A stretch of DNA of 64,000 nucleotides from Anoxybacter fermentans (GTDB taxonomy: Bacteria > Bacillota > Halanaerobiia > DY22613). This document shows, in pieces, positions 14,589 through 22,963 of this stretch. The position numbers and the translations under genes are program-made. The notes beneath the pieces were generated by a model that searched no databases, was not told the origin of the DNA, and worked only from the letters and a program-made list of their open reading frames with translations. The first letter of the stretch is position 1; each line of letters starts with the position of its first letter. Location of the stretch: positions 744,001-808,000 of the forward strand of contig NZ_CP016379.1 in assembly GCF_003991135.1 (NCBI RefSeq), given 5' to 3'.

Positions 14589-14701
14589 TTTTAGAAATTA
14601 GAGTTGTATATGCTTAGAAAGGAAGAAAACCAAAGAAAAAATCAATAAAGTTCTGGATTTGATTGATTTGTTATCAATAAGAAGCAAAGAAGGTGGTGTA
14701 G

Positions 14702-15082
14702 ATGGTATATGGAGCTTTAATAAACAATGTTGAATGGAAGATTTATATAACAGTACATGGAGAACGAAGAATGACCTGGCGACGTGTTTTTCCTTCTCAA
14801 GTAATTGAGGATCTAAAGAGGGCTGGTCCAAAATTTGGCTGGAGAAACGAAAAGATAGGGATTATTAACTCAAAGGAGTCTCGTGCTGCAGTAGTAGAGA
14901 TAACGGTTGACGATAGACTGATAAAGGTAGTAACAGTGATTAACAACAAAGATCCACAACTAAGAGATGTAGATAGGATTATTGAGATAAAAGAAGGATT
15001 AGATGAAGTGGAAGTTTTGGATATCTTCAGTATTATTGCTCCTGGTAGTAGTAACTCTAAAATTGCGTTTTCCAGACATTGA
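14702..15082 (+). CDS. Hypothetical phage protein (126 aa)
   Basis: AAGGTGGTG precedes the ATG. It alternates beta-type segments (NVEWKIYITVHGERRMTWRR; RAAVVEITVDDRLIKVVTVI). The VEWKIYI...WRRVFP pattern recurs weakly in the next gene (EINISESKVSWRVIP), so the two may be distant duplicates. Function unknown. Confidence 0.55.
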   Translation: MVYGALINNVEWKIYITVHGERRMTWRRVFPSQVIEDLKRAGPKFGWRNEKIGIINSKESRAAVVEITVDDRLIKVVTVINNKDPQLRDVDRIIEIKEGLDEVEVLDIFSIIAPGSSNSKIAFSRH

Positions 15083-15135
15083 TTAGTCTCGTTTTACTGG
15101 CCTTTAGATGCATTAATATGGAGGGGAGTTAATGG

Positions 15136-15426
15136 ATGCAGTTAACGCAAAAGTTAAGAAAGCAGATTAGAGATGAAATAAAAAATGAGCCTTTTTGTAT
15201 AGTAGAGATAAATATTTCTGAAAGTAAGGTCTCATGGAGGGTTATTCCCATGCTCAAACCAGGAAAGCAAATAAAAAAGGAAACGGTTATACCAGATGAG
15301 TTTTTTCGGCAGATAGAAGAGAAGATTAAGAATAAAGCTAATTGCATTATTGAAATAAAAATTCATGAAGGAAGACCTTCCACCTGTAGGGTTATACCTC
15401 CATTTAAAACGGTGCTTGAGAGGTGA
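15136..15426 (+). CDS. Hypothetical protein with internal repeat (96 aa)
   Basis: AGGGGAG precedes the ATG. Two halves resemble each other: residues 9-39 (IRDEIKNEPFCIVEINISES, ending VSWRVIP) and 57-91 (IEEKIKNKANCIIEIKIHEG, ending TCRVIP). A tandem duplication within a 96-aa protein is evident. No function recognised. Confidence 0.6.
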   Translation: MQLTQKLRKQIRDEIKNEPFCIVEINISESKVSWRVIPMLKPGKQIKKETVIPDEFFRQIEEKIKNKANCIIEIKIHEGRPSTCRVIPPFKTVLER

Positions 15427-15431
15427 TTAAA

Positions 15432-15701
15432 ATGAAAATCCATGTTGGTAATGGGATAGCAATAGAACCCTATCAAAACAATGGCCAGCCAGGATACTTG
15501 TGTATGCCACTGGTCCGTAACATTCCTGAAGGAAAGGTAGGGTGGAAAAAAGTTAAGTGTCAAATTTGTGGCAGTGAATGTTGGGAAAGGCCTGAACAAA
15601 AACAACTTTTGAAGGAAAATAACAATATGATAGCCTGCTGTACAAAATGTGCAATAGAGAAGGTAACCATCAGGGATGGAGTGACCATCAGGGGTGGTTA
15701 G
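15432..15701 (+). CDS. Small zinc-binding protein (89 aa)
   Basis: GAGGTG precedes ATG 15432. Residues 43-48 (CQICGSEC) and 71-75 (CCTKC) look like a zinc-finger pair. The start MKIHVGNGIAIEPYQNNGQP and LVRNIPEGKVGWKKVKC recall small phage proteins of unknown role. Confidence 0.55.
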   Translation: MKIHVGNGIAIEPYQNNGQPGYLCMPLVRNIPEGKVGWKKVKCQICGSECWERPEQKQLLKENNNMIACCTKCAIEKVTIRDGVTIRGG

Positions 15702-16394
15702 ATGGCCAAAATGGTATTGTTGTTAAGTTATATGATTCAAAAAGAAGAGGCCTTAGAAAAATTTCGTAGATGGTATCACGACCAGGGCAACGCCCCTGGC
15801 GGTTACTGCATTAAAACCATGCCCAGAGACATAGCAATTCTAACTGAAATTCTTGATCGTGAAGGATATGGAGAGTTTCGGGAAAATGGAGAGTGGTTCA
15901 AGCTTTACGAACAGTATCAAATTCCAATTTCAGCTAATGAGATAGAAAATCTTATCAGAGATTATATTGAAAAAGCCAGAAGGGAAAAACGTAAATATAA
16001 AGATATTGTTCGAGGTTTAAATTTTTCGCTTCACAGGATATTCAGCGAGTGTACAGATTCGATTGAAAAGAAGTATAGAATCAAACTGATAGAAGAGGCG
16101 ACAATTGAAGAACTCATTGAGTATAAGTTACAGTTTTATGTTCCAGAAAGGTTAGAGGATTTTGAAAATCTACATAAAATAGTTGAAGAATTGAAAAATA
16201 CCAGGGATAGAGAAGGCGTCAGAAAAATTTTAGCCAGAGAATATGACTATGATGGGGCAGAATTCAGACTTAAATTTATTTTCGGTTTAGAGGAGATAAA
16301 AATACTATCAGAAATTTCCGATAGTAAGATAATATTAAAAATAATTAAAAGCATGGGAATATATTGGGTAAAGAAGATAGAGGATTCTGGCTGA
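15702..16394 (+). CDS. Hypothetical phage protein (230 aa)
   Basis: It starts directly after the preceding stop. Mostly helical and charged (EIENLIRDYIEKARREKRKY; KIVEELKNTRDREGVRKIL). No known domain is visible. It is the last gene before the strong terminator that closes the early operon. Confidence 0.5.
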   Translation: MAKMVLLLSYMIQKEEALEKFRRWYHDQGNAPGGYCIKTMPRDIAILTEILDREGYGEFRENGEWFKLYEQYQIPISANEIENLIRDYIEKARREKRKYKDIVRGLNFSLHRIFSECTDSIEKKYRIKLIEEATIEELIEYKLQFYVPERLEDFENLHKIVEELKNTRDREGVRKILAREYDYDGAEFRLKFIFGLEEIKILSEISDSKIILKIIKSMGIYWVKKIEDSG

Positions 16395-16407
16395 GCGAAG
16401 AAAAGCA

Positions 16408-16466
16408 GGCCAGCTTGATCTTCATGATCTCATTTTGAGGTCGTGAGGGTCGGGCTGGTCTTTTGT
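16408..16466 (+). terminator. Terminator closing the early operon (24-bp stem)
   Basis: The arm starting GGCCAGCTTGATCTTC (16408) pairs over 24 positions with the arm ending GTCGGGCTGGTC (16460), with several G-U pairs and no mismatches. A four- to five-base loop and the tail TTTTGTTTT follow. It is unusually long for a terminator. Confidence 0.85.
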
Positions 16467-16497
16467 TTTAGCTATCAAGTTTTTTGGAGGTGTTAAT

Positions 16498-17016
16498 ATG
16501 GTTCTAAAGATTACTGATATAAAATTAATGCATATTATGATAGATATTGAAATTCAGGCGTCAACTCCAAACAAAGATATCATTCAATTAGTTAAGAAAA
16601 AATACCCACATCTTAGTGAATGCTATATTGCCCGGCATATTTTTGAAAGAAAAAAAGCCTGGGTAAAGAAATTGCTTGAAAATTATCATCGACTACATCT
16701 TTTAGGAGAATACAATTTTGATATGGAGTATACTGGGGGAAGTTCATATATGCTATATAGGGATATTCCAGATGGGCAATTATTAAAGATTATGATTGAG
16801 GAAGCGTTAGAAGAGTATGGAAAAATGAATCCGAAATTACGTGCTTTGCTAGTAATGAAATATATTGAGGAAGTACCAGCTACCATTGAGGAGATGATGA
16901 AGATATTTAAAGTTTGTAAACAGACAATTTATAATTGGTTAGATCGTGCAATTGGAGAACTAGTTATGGTAATAGAAAAAGACGATAGAATAGAAAAGTT
17001 ACGCAAAATATCGTGA
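16498..17016 (+). CDS. ArpU/sigma-70-like late regulator (172 aa)
   Basis: The C-terminal part has the region-4-like pattern of phage late regulators: LRALLVMKYIEEVPATIEEM then FKVCKQTIYNWLDRAIGEL. GGAGGTG precedes the ATG. It stands between the early terminator and the terminase genes, where ArpU- or RinA-type activators of packaging and structural genes are found. I infer that it switches on the late operon. Confidence 0.7.
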   Translation: MVLKITDIKLMHIMIDIEIQASTPNKDIIQLVKKKYPHLSECYIARHIFERKKAWVKKLLENYHRLHLLGEYNFDMEYTGGSSYMLYRDIPDGQLLKIMIEEALEEYGKMNPKLRALLVMKYIEEVPATIEEMMKIFKVCKQTIYNWLDRAIGELVMVIEKDDRIEKLRKIS

Positions 17017-17037
17017 TGTGATAAAAAATCAGAAGAG

Positions 17038-17046
17038 TTATCCACA
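17038..17046 (+). promoter_or_regulatory. DnaA-box-like 9-mer
   Basis: TTATCCACA equals the strong DnaA box consensus. Only one copy is seen, so it may be chance. Confidence 0.3.
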
Positions 17047-17051
17047 AATAC

Positions 17052-17080
17052 TTGACTTACTTAGACTTTTATATTAAAAT
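17052..17080 (+). promoter_or_regulatory. Promoter upstream of the terminase genes
   Basis: TTGACT (17052-17057), 17-bp spacer and TAAAAT (17075-17080). Transcripts would meet two terminators within 110 bp, so this is either a late promoter needing antitermination or the promoter of a small RNA. Confidence 0.55.
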
Positions 17081-17121
17081 TATGGTAGGTTGGAAAAGTG
17101 TAAGAAAAAGCATATTCAGCA

Positions 17122-17148
17122 GACCTGGTATTTATCCAGGTCTTTTTT
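17122..17148 (+). terminator. Terminator
   Basis: GACCTGG-TATTTAT-CCAGGTC followed by six T. It lies about 40 bases after the likely start of transcription from the promoter at 17052. Confidence 0.8.
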
Positions 17149-17164
17149 ATTGTCCGTCTAGTAA

Positions 17165-17198
17165 GAGGAGTCAGGAGAAAAAGCCGACTCCTCTTTTT
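17165..17198 (+). terminator. Second terminator
   Basis: GAGGAGTC pairs with GACTCCTC and is followed by five T. It stands in tandem with the preceding terminator. Nothing else is visible in 17200-17300. Confidence 0.8.
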
Positions 17199-17330
17199 GT
17201 TTATCTGAGAGAGGTGTATCAAGATGGACATTAAGAGAAAATTTTAATTTTTCGGTTGAAGGATTCCAAGGTTTTCGCTATAAGTGGTGGTAGTTTTTTG
17301 TAAGCATTGGCTTTATTTTGTGAGGTGGTG

Positions 17331-18194
17331 ATGTTGGATGTAAAAGAAAGAATAAAACTGGAGTATATAGAAGCTATAAAGGCCGGGAAATCAAAAAGGG
17401 GATTATTAACGAAATTAGCCAGAAAACATGGAATTTCAAGTAGTACGGTTCGGAGTTGGAAATATAGAGAAAACTGGGATGAATTAGCTGAAACGTCATG
17501 CTCAGAAACGTTTCAGAAAAAAAAACAAAACGTTGCAACATTAGATAAGAAAAACGTTGCAACGGAAGCAGAAAATGTTGCAACAGATTCAGAAATTGAG
17601 ACGGAGTATTATAAGTATGATTGGCCGGCTTTAAAGGAAGAGTTTATAACCGGTAATTATAGAACTCTCAAGGAATTTGCTGAAAAGCAAGGAATTAACT
17701 ATAAAACCCTTAGAGACAGAGCTTATAGGGAAAAGTGGACCGAAGAAAAACGACAATACATTAACAGACTCCATGCCAAATCCATAGAAAAAACATTGGA
17801 ACTTACAGCTGAAACCCTGGCTCAAAGACGACTGGTACATCTGCAGATAGCCACCGAACTAATCGAAAAAATTCAGGAAACTATTCCGGCATTGAATACT
17901 TACGTTTTAGAGGGAACCAAAACGACAACAAAAAAGATCAAGAAAAAAAATAAAGAGGGCCTAATAGATGAAATAACAGAAGATAAAGTTGAGTCATTTA
18001 TAGATGTTGTTGAAGGACCGATTGATCCAAAGAACATAAAACACTTAGCTGATGCCCTTAAGAAGGCACAGGAAGTTGAGTTTGAAGCCTTTGGTTCCAA
18101 AATGGTTGAAAGTCAAAATATTGGTGATACGACAATACAGAAGGTTAGAGAACGTCCGAAGACTCTTAGAGTTCTGTTACAAAATGAAGAGTAG
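17331..18194 (+). CDS. terS: Terminase small subunit
   Basis: The 287-aa product has two helix-turn-helix modules, residues 24-45 (LLTKLARKHGISSSTVRSWK) and about 115-135 (LKEFAEKQGINYKTLRDRAY), as in PBSX/SPP1-type small terminases. A helical oligomerisation part follows (LAQRRLVHLQIATELIEKIQ) and an ADALKKAQEVEF segment. It recognises the packaging site and recruits the large subunit, which follows after 215 bp. ATG 17331 or TTG 17334 may be the start. Confidence 0.8.
   Translation: MLDVKERIKLEYIEAIKAGKSKRGLLTKLARKHGISSSTVRSWKYRENWDELAETSCSETFQKKKQNVATLDKKNVATEAENVATDSEIETEYYKYDWPALKEEFITGNYRTLKEFAEKQGINYKTLRDRAYREKWTEEKRQYINRLHAKSIEKTLELTAETLAQRRLVHLQIATELIEKIQETIPALNTYVLEGTKTTTKKIKKKNKEGLIDEITEDKVESFIDVVEGPIDPKNIKHLADALKKAQEVEFEAFGSKMVESQNIGDTTIQKVRERPKTLRVLLQNEE
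17529..17583 (+). repeat. Three GTTGCAAC repeats inside terS: candidate pac site
   Basis: The palindrome GTTGCAAC occurs at 17531, 17555 and 17576, each inside A(C/T)GTTGCAAC and each encoding NVAT in a linker between the two HTH domains. Packaging sites of several phages (P22, SPP1) lie in or near the small terminase gene. The pac role is inferred. Confidence 0.5.
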
Positions 18195-18329
18195 AGTTAC
18201 ATAATATTGAAAAAATGTAAATCATAATAGAGTTTTTCTCTGGAAAACATGCCTTTAGAAGGAGTTAAAAATAACTAAAAATTCCGCGAACCGTTGATAT
18301 TACTAGCTTCGCAGGAAATTATAGACTCG

Positions 18330-18388
18330 ATACATAAGTCGGAGTTATGTATTGATTTTTTATAAAAGCATCCGTAAGGATGTTTTTT
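18330..18388 (+). terminator. Two hairpin terminators between terS and terL
   Basis: ATACATAA/TTATGTAT (18330-18352) followed by a T-run, and CATCC-GTAA-GGATG (18369-18382) followed by six T. The 215-bp gap holds no gene. Two terminators before terL mean the packaging operon needs readthrough or a local promoter; a cos/pac region could also be here. Confidence 0.65.
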
Positions 18389-18409
18389 ACTTTTTAAGAA
18401 GGTGGTAAT

Positions 18410-20182
18410 GTGGATCTCGACCTTCATTATGTATTATCCGGACAAAAACCCCCAGAGACGTTTGAGGAGAAGCTACATTATAAGCTGTATCGCCTGTTGG
18501 GGAAAACGGAGTACAATCAGATTAAAGATTACGGTCTGGAAGATCTTAAGGATATCTACCAGGAGAAGTTGCTATATAAATACCTCCTTAGGCACTTTAC
18601 TCCCGAGCAATTAGAGCCATTTTATGACTATTCTATTGCCGAAATGAGAGTAATGTTGGCTGAAATAGACATTGAATATTTTGCCCAGGCATATTTTGTC
18701 CACTATATATATTCTCCGATTCCTGAGCACCATTCGGAAAGTTATCGGGAATTGTACGGAATAGCTAGGGCTTTACGTGGCCGGAGAGTTGCCAGAGCAG
18801 AACCTCGTGGTAATGCTAAAACTACTCGATATGATCTAATTTTTCCAATGTGGTGTGCACTATACGAAGTTAAAAGATACATAATTATCATTTCGGCCAG
18901 TGATACCCTCGCAAAAGGATTCCTACGATCTATGAAGGATGAATTTGAAGAAAATGAATTAATTCTACAGGATTTCGGAAACTTACGGGGTAAGAAATGG
19001 ACGGAGAATGAAATTCAACTGTCTAATGGCTGCAGGATCGAGTCAAAAGGCTGGGAAGGGTCAATTCGTGGTAAGAAAAATAAGGCTGACCGGCCAGATC
19101 TCATCATTGTTGATGATATTGAAAAAGATGACTCAAAGACCAGTGAGACGATTAGAAAAAAGATGGAGGATTTCTTCTTTACAGCACTGACACCAGCTGG
19201 ATCTGCAGTTACGGATATTATAGTAATTGGTACCATCCTTCATTCGGACAGTCTTTTGAAAAAAGTTTTAGATAATCCACGTTATGATAGTAAAATATTC
19301 AAGGCTATTATATCCTGGGCAGATCGTCAGGACTTATGGGATAAATGGAAATCTATTTATACTGATATTGGAGTAGAAGGTGGAGTTGAGGAAGCCCATC
19401 GGAGAGCCAGGGAATTCTACGAACAGAATAAGGAAGAAATGCTTAAAGGAACAGAGGTTCTTTGGAAGGGCAAAGACGGCTATGGTGATTATTATGCTCT
19501 GATGGAAGAGTTAATGGAACTGGGTGAAACCCGTTTTGCCCAGGAGAAGCAGAATGAACCGATTGATCCGAGCAAAAATATCTTTTACGGCAAACTGGAG
19601 TTTTACACCCATCTCCCACCATCTGAGGAGTTTACTCAAATTGTTGGAGCTGTTGACCCATCACTGGGTAAGAAGAAAACCAGTGACTTTTCGGCTATTG
19701 TATGGCTTGGAAAACATAAATCTGGCTATATATATGTTCTGGAAGCTGATATACAAAGAAGGCATCCCAACAAGATCATACAGGATTTATTTGCTTCTTA
19801 TAATCGAATGGTTAACACCTATGGCCAGAAGAAGATTAAATGGATTGCTATAGAGGCTGTGGCGTTCCAGGAATTCTTCAAAGATAAAGTTAAAGAAGAA
19901 GGAGCAAAGCAAGGGATATATCCGCCCATAAAGCCTTTATATCCTCATTCTGATAAGGCTCTCAGAATTGCGTCACTGGAACCTGATGTAGTCAACGGAT
20001 ACATCAAGTTTAACCAGAACCATAAAGAATTGATAAAGCAGTTTGAAAACTTCACATTGGACCTTAATTATCATGATGATGGACCTGATACAGTTCATAT
20101 GTGTATGGAATTACTCAAGAAGCGTAGGCCAAAACAGAAACGTTTGAATCTTAATAAGTCTAAAGCGGATCTTGGATTATAG
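18410..20182 (+). CDS. terL: Terminase large subunit
   Basis: The 590-aa product has the packaging ATPase, with a Walker-A-like EPRGNAKTTR near residue 131 and Walker B IIVDDIEKDD near 233, then an RNase H-type nuclease with VGAVDPSLGKKKTSDFSAIV near 412 and WIAIEAVAFQEFFKD near 479. It pumps DNA into the prohead and cuts it. GTG 18410 has AAGGTGG before it. Length and domain order are normal. Confidence 0.9.
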   Translation: MDLDLHYVLSGQKPPETFEEKLHYKLYRLLGKTEYNQIKDYGLEDLKDIYQEKLLYKYLLRHFTPEQLEPFYDYSIAEMRVMLAEIDIEYFAQAYFVHYIYSPIPEHHSESYRELYGIARALRGRRVARAEPRGNAKTTRYDLIFPMWCALYEVKRYIIIISASDTLAKGFLRSMKDEFEENELILQDFGNLRGKKWTENEIQLSNGCRIESKGWEGSIRGKKNKADRPDLIIVDDIEKDDSKTSETIRKKMEDFFFTALTPAGSAVTDIIVIGTILHSDSLLKKVLDNPRYDSKIFKAIISWADRQDLWDKWKSIYTDIGVEGGVEEAHRRAREFYEQNKEEMLKGTEVLWKGKDGYGDYYALMEELMELGETRFAQEKQNEPIDPSKNIFYGKLEFYTHLPPSEEFTQIVGAVDPSLGKKKTSDFSAIVWLGKHKSGYIYVLEADIQRRHPNKIIQDLFASYNRMVNTYGQKKIKWIAIEAVAFQEFFKDKVKEEGAKQGIYPPIKPLYPHSDKALRIASLEPDVVNGYIKFNQNHKELIKQFENFTLDLNYHDDGPDTVHMCMELLKKRRPKQKRLNLNKSKADLGL

Positions 20183-20186
20183 AGGC

Positions 20187-20359
20187 CAACTTCTACCGAC
20201 TGAAGTTGGGAACTTGAAACCAATAGTCACATTCAGCACAACCTGATTTAAAAATTTCATCGCAGGTATATATTTCAAGAAAATTTTCTAGAAAGGTGGT
20301 GAAAAAAACGTCGCCTTTCCTCCGCAACTAAAGTTGGAGGTTTCCGGGTGACAGACTTT
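20187..20359 (+). repeat. Dispersed hairpin cassette, copy 3 (full length)
   Basis: Nearly identical to copy 1 over about 170 bp, including the left hairpin (ACCGACTGAAGTTGGG) and the right one. In the right hairpin CCTCC pairs with GGAGG (20336-20340), the ribosome binding site of the portal gene. The start GTG 20348 is within the cassette, seven bases after GGAGG. Insertion between terL and portal broke no essential gene. Confidence 0.75.
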
Positions 20360-21856
20360 ATGACAGTTATTACAGATACGCAATTAATTATTGAAAAAAT
20401 CAAAAAAGGAGCAATGGATATTGATACAGCGATTTTCAATGATCTGATAGAACAACATAAATCAACAGTAAAAACAGTTACAGAAATGAGGAATTTATTT
20501 AAAGGAAATCATAAGATTCTTCAAAAAGAGAAGAAAGGGACCAGGCCGAACAATCGCCTGGTTTTTAATTTTCCCAAGATCATAATCCTCTTTGCTCTCA
20601 ACTATCTTTTAGGTAATAAGCATAAATATAATATTGCTCTCAATGAAGATCATCCAGATTACCAAAAAGCCTCCTTCTTCCTTGAAGAGATTAAGAAAAT
20701 CAATACGGAAAACAATGAAGAAGCATTGCTTAGAGAAATATACAAATATATGCTTATCGATAAACGTTCCTGGGAATTAGTCTATATAGATTCAGAAGGG
20801 AGAATCAGACTTAAATATTGTCCTGAATCTGAGGTTATTCCAGTTTTTGATGGTAGCAAGGATGAAAAGTTGTCATTGGCTATCAGGTATTGGACAGAAC
20901 AGGTGAAAGAATCTGATGTAGACGAGGTTCGAGAACGGATCAGGATAGAGTTGTATGATGAAAAAATGGTGTATAACTATATACAAACCGAAGATAATAA
21001 GTTTATTTTGGATAAAAATAAACCGCCATATCCGCATTTTTTTGATGAAGTACCGTTGATTCCATATCAAAACGCTATTGATGAGTCGGATTTAGATGAT
21101 ATACAAACTCTGGTAAACGATTATGAGGAAAAGAGATCTGAGAGGTCAAATGACCTAGAGTATGCAGCAGATTCGTATTTATGGCTTAATAATGTCCTTC
21201 TGGATATAGTTAACGATGATGAGTTAACTCCACAGCAAAAAGAATATAAAATAGCTCAGATGATAAATAGTAGGTTATTTCAAACTACTGATACAGTTCA
21301 TTATAGTGATGATGACACTCCATTGATATTAAAAGCAACAATTCAATTTATAACGAAAGAGTTAATGGTTGAGCCATTGAAAGATCATTTAGATGATCTA
21401 AGAAGAACTATTTACCAGGTATCAATGACTCCATCTATATTTGATCAATCGAACTTTTCCAATGTAGCCGAAGCGACACTCCGGCTTTTCTTTATACCAG
21501 CTGATATAAAAGCTGATAATAACGAACCTCGCCTGAAGGCAGGAATTAGAAAACGTCTGAGGTTGATTTCGCAGATATTATTCAAGAAAACGGGCATACA
21601 TTATGACCCGACCTGGATAGAAGTAGAGTTCTTCAGGAATCGCATTATTAATGAAACAGAACTTATTAACAATATTAATTCATCGTATATGAGTAAAACC
21701 ATAGATCTACAAACAGCGGTCGAAAAACATCCTCTTGTTGATAATCCTGAAAGCGTTATAGAAAGATTGAAGAAAGAACAAGAGGAAAAGGAGCAAAGAT
21801 ACACTCAGGATTGGAGCCTTCTAGATCATGGTGAAATGGATGAGGATGAAGAATAA
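20348..21856 (+). CDS. Portal protein (SPP1 gp6 type)
   Basis: The 502-aa product matches SPP1-type portals: RNLFKGNHKILQKEKKGTRP, then NRLVFNFPKIIILFALNYLL near residue 75, and a long helical C-terminus with an acidic end. It forms the dodecameric ring at the capsid vertex through which DNA passes. Its first five residues (MTDFM) come from the dispersed cassette; ATG 20360 right after the cassette would be the original start. The downstream gene overlaps by one base. Confidence 0.9.
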   Translation: MTDFMTVITDTQLIIEKIKKGAMDIDTAIFNDLIEQHKSTVKTVTEMRNLFKGNHKILQKEKKGTRPNNRLVFNFPKIIILFALNYLLGNKHKYNIALNEDHPDYQKASFFLEEIKKINTENNEEALLREIYKYMLIDKRSWELVYIDSEGRIRLKYCPESEVIPVFDGSKDEKLSLAIRYWTEQVKESDVDEVRERIRIELYDEKMVYNYIQTEDNKFILDKNKPPYPHFFDEVPLIPYQNAIDESDLDDIQTLVNDYEEKRSERSNDLEYAADSYLWLNNVLLDIVNDDELTPQQKEYKIAQMINSRLFQTTDTVHYSDDDTPLILKATIQFITKELMVEPLKDHLDDLRRTIYQVSMTPSIFDQSNFSNVAEATLRLFFIPADIKADNNEPRLKAGIRKRLRLISQILFKKTGIHYDPTWIEVEFFRNRIINETELINNINSSYMSKTIDLQTAVEKHPLVDNPESVIERLKKEQEEKEQRYTQDWSLLDHGEMDEDEE

Positions 21857-22896
21857 TGCTGCTCAGGAAGATACAGCAAAGGGTCAATGAGGAATCATTA
21901 GCACGGAAATATTTGCAGGAGTTAGAAAGACTAATCCGGGATATTGAAAAGAGACTCAAATTACTGGAACAACAGGCAGCAAAAAAAGGCAAATGGAAAA
22001 GGTCCTGGTGGCATGAAGCTGAAAGGCTTCTGGAGTTTAAGCAGGCATTAATCCAGGAGTATGAAGCGAATAAAAGAGTTTTAAAAGCTTTAGATAATGC
22101 TACCACGCCAGAGGAACTTATACAAACTTTAGTCAATGCTGAGTTTAACCAATATAACAGGCGACTTATCAAAAAATTAACTGAAGATCTGGTTGAAATC
22201 TATATAAATGAGACGGAATGGACCAGGAAATTCTTACAGAACTATGTTGGTGGTAGGGTAAAATTTGAATTTTCCCGTCAAATTAACCAGCAAGTAGTTA
22301 CTCAATTAATTAAAGGTGCTACAATTAATGGTAAGACACTTAAAGAATATTTATCCAGATATAGCCGTGATTCCGCTGAAATAGCCGAAAACATAATTAA
22401 AAACGGGATTGCTCTGGGAGAGTCGGTACATAGTACCGTTAAGCAGTTACAATCTGAGCTGACTGACATTGCTAAATGGCGGTTGGAAACCACGGTCCGG
22501 ACGTGGACTATTAAGACCCACACAGATGCAAATATTGACACCTACAGGGAAGCAGGTATAAAACGTGTACAGTGGTGTTCTGCACTTGATATGCGTGTTT
22601 GTCCCAGATGTGCAGTTCTCGATGGAAAGGTATTTATTCTTTCCCGGCTGAAGAAGAAACCTCCACTCCACCCAAACTGTCGCTGTTGTTTATTACCCAT
22701 TGTAGATGAAAACGATATTTTCGATAGTGCAGAAGAGGGATATAAGGCGTGGCTTGCAGAAGATAAAAGATCTCCTGAAGACCTGTTGGAAATCAGGTCA
22801 AGAGTACTGAGAGAAAAAAGTATTAAACCGGAAGAGAAAAAAGTTCTACTAAGAATTATAGATGATAGTTTGAAGAAAAAGGGTTATTTGAAATAA
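21856..22896 (+). CDS. Minor head protein, Mu F / SPP1 gp7 family
   Basis: The C-terminal half holds the family signature: VQWCSALDMRVCPRCAVLDG near 240 and PPLHPNCRCCLLPIVD near 273, a metal-binding Cys/His pattern. The N-terminal half is helical (LARKYLQELERLIRDIEKRL). The protein is packaged with the portal in SPP1-like phages. Its start overlaps the portal stop (TAATG). Confidence 0.85.
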   Translation: MLLRKIQQRVNEESLARKYLQELERLIRDIEKRLKLLEQQAAKKGKWKRSWWHEAERLLEFKQALIQEYEANKRVLKALDNATTPEELIQTLVNAEFNQYNRRLIKKLTEDLVEIYINETEWTRKFLQNYVGGRVKFEFSRQINQQVVTQLIKGATINGKTLKEYLSRYSRDSAEIAENIIKNGIALGESVHSTVKQLQSELTDIAKWRLETTVRTWTIKTHTDANIDTYREAGIKRVQWCSALDMRVCPRCAVLDGKVFILSRLKKKPPLHPNCRCCLLPIVDENDIFDSAEEGYKAWLAEDKRSPEDLLEIRSRVLREKSIKPEEKKVLLRIIDDSLKKKGYLK

Positions 22897-22923
22897 ACCA
22901 CCCCGGCCATGGGGTGGTTTTTA
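22896..22923 (+). terminator. Terminator after minor head gene
   Basis: AACCACCCC-GGCCAT-GGGGTGGTT followed by T-rich sequence; the first bases overlap the gene's stop codon. Confidence 0.8.
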
Positions 22924-22963
22924 ATATTCCTTTGGGAAAATTCTAATAAGGAGGTAACTAATC

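Noticed and set aside
17531-17583. GTTGCAAC in terS as CRISPR-related, because the CRISPR repeat begins with the same eight bases
   Set aside because: The match is limited to this short palindrome and the spacing and context differ; coincidence is enough.
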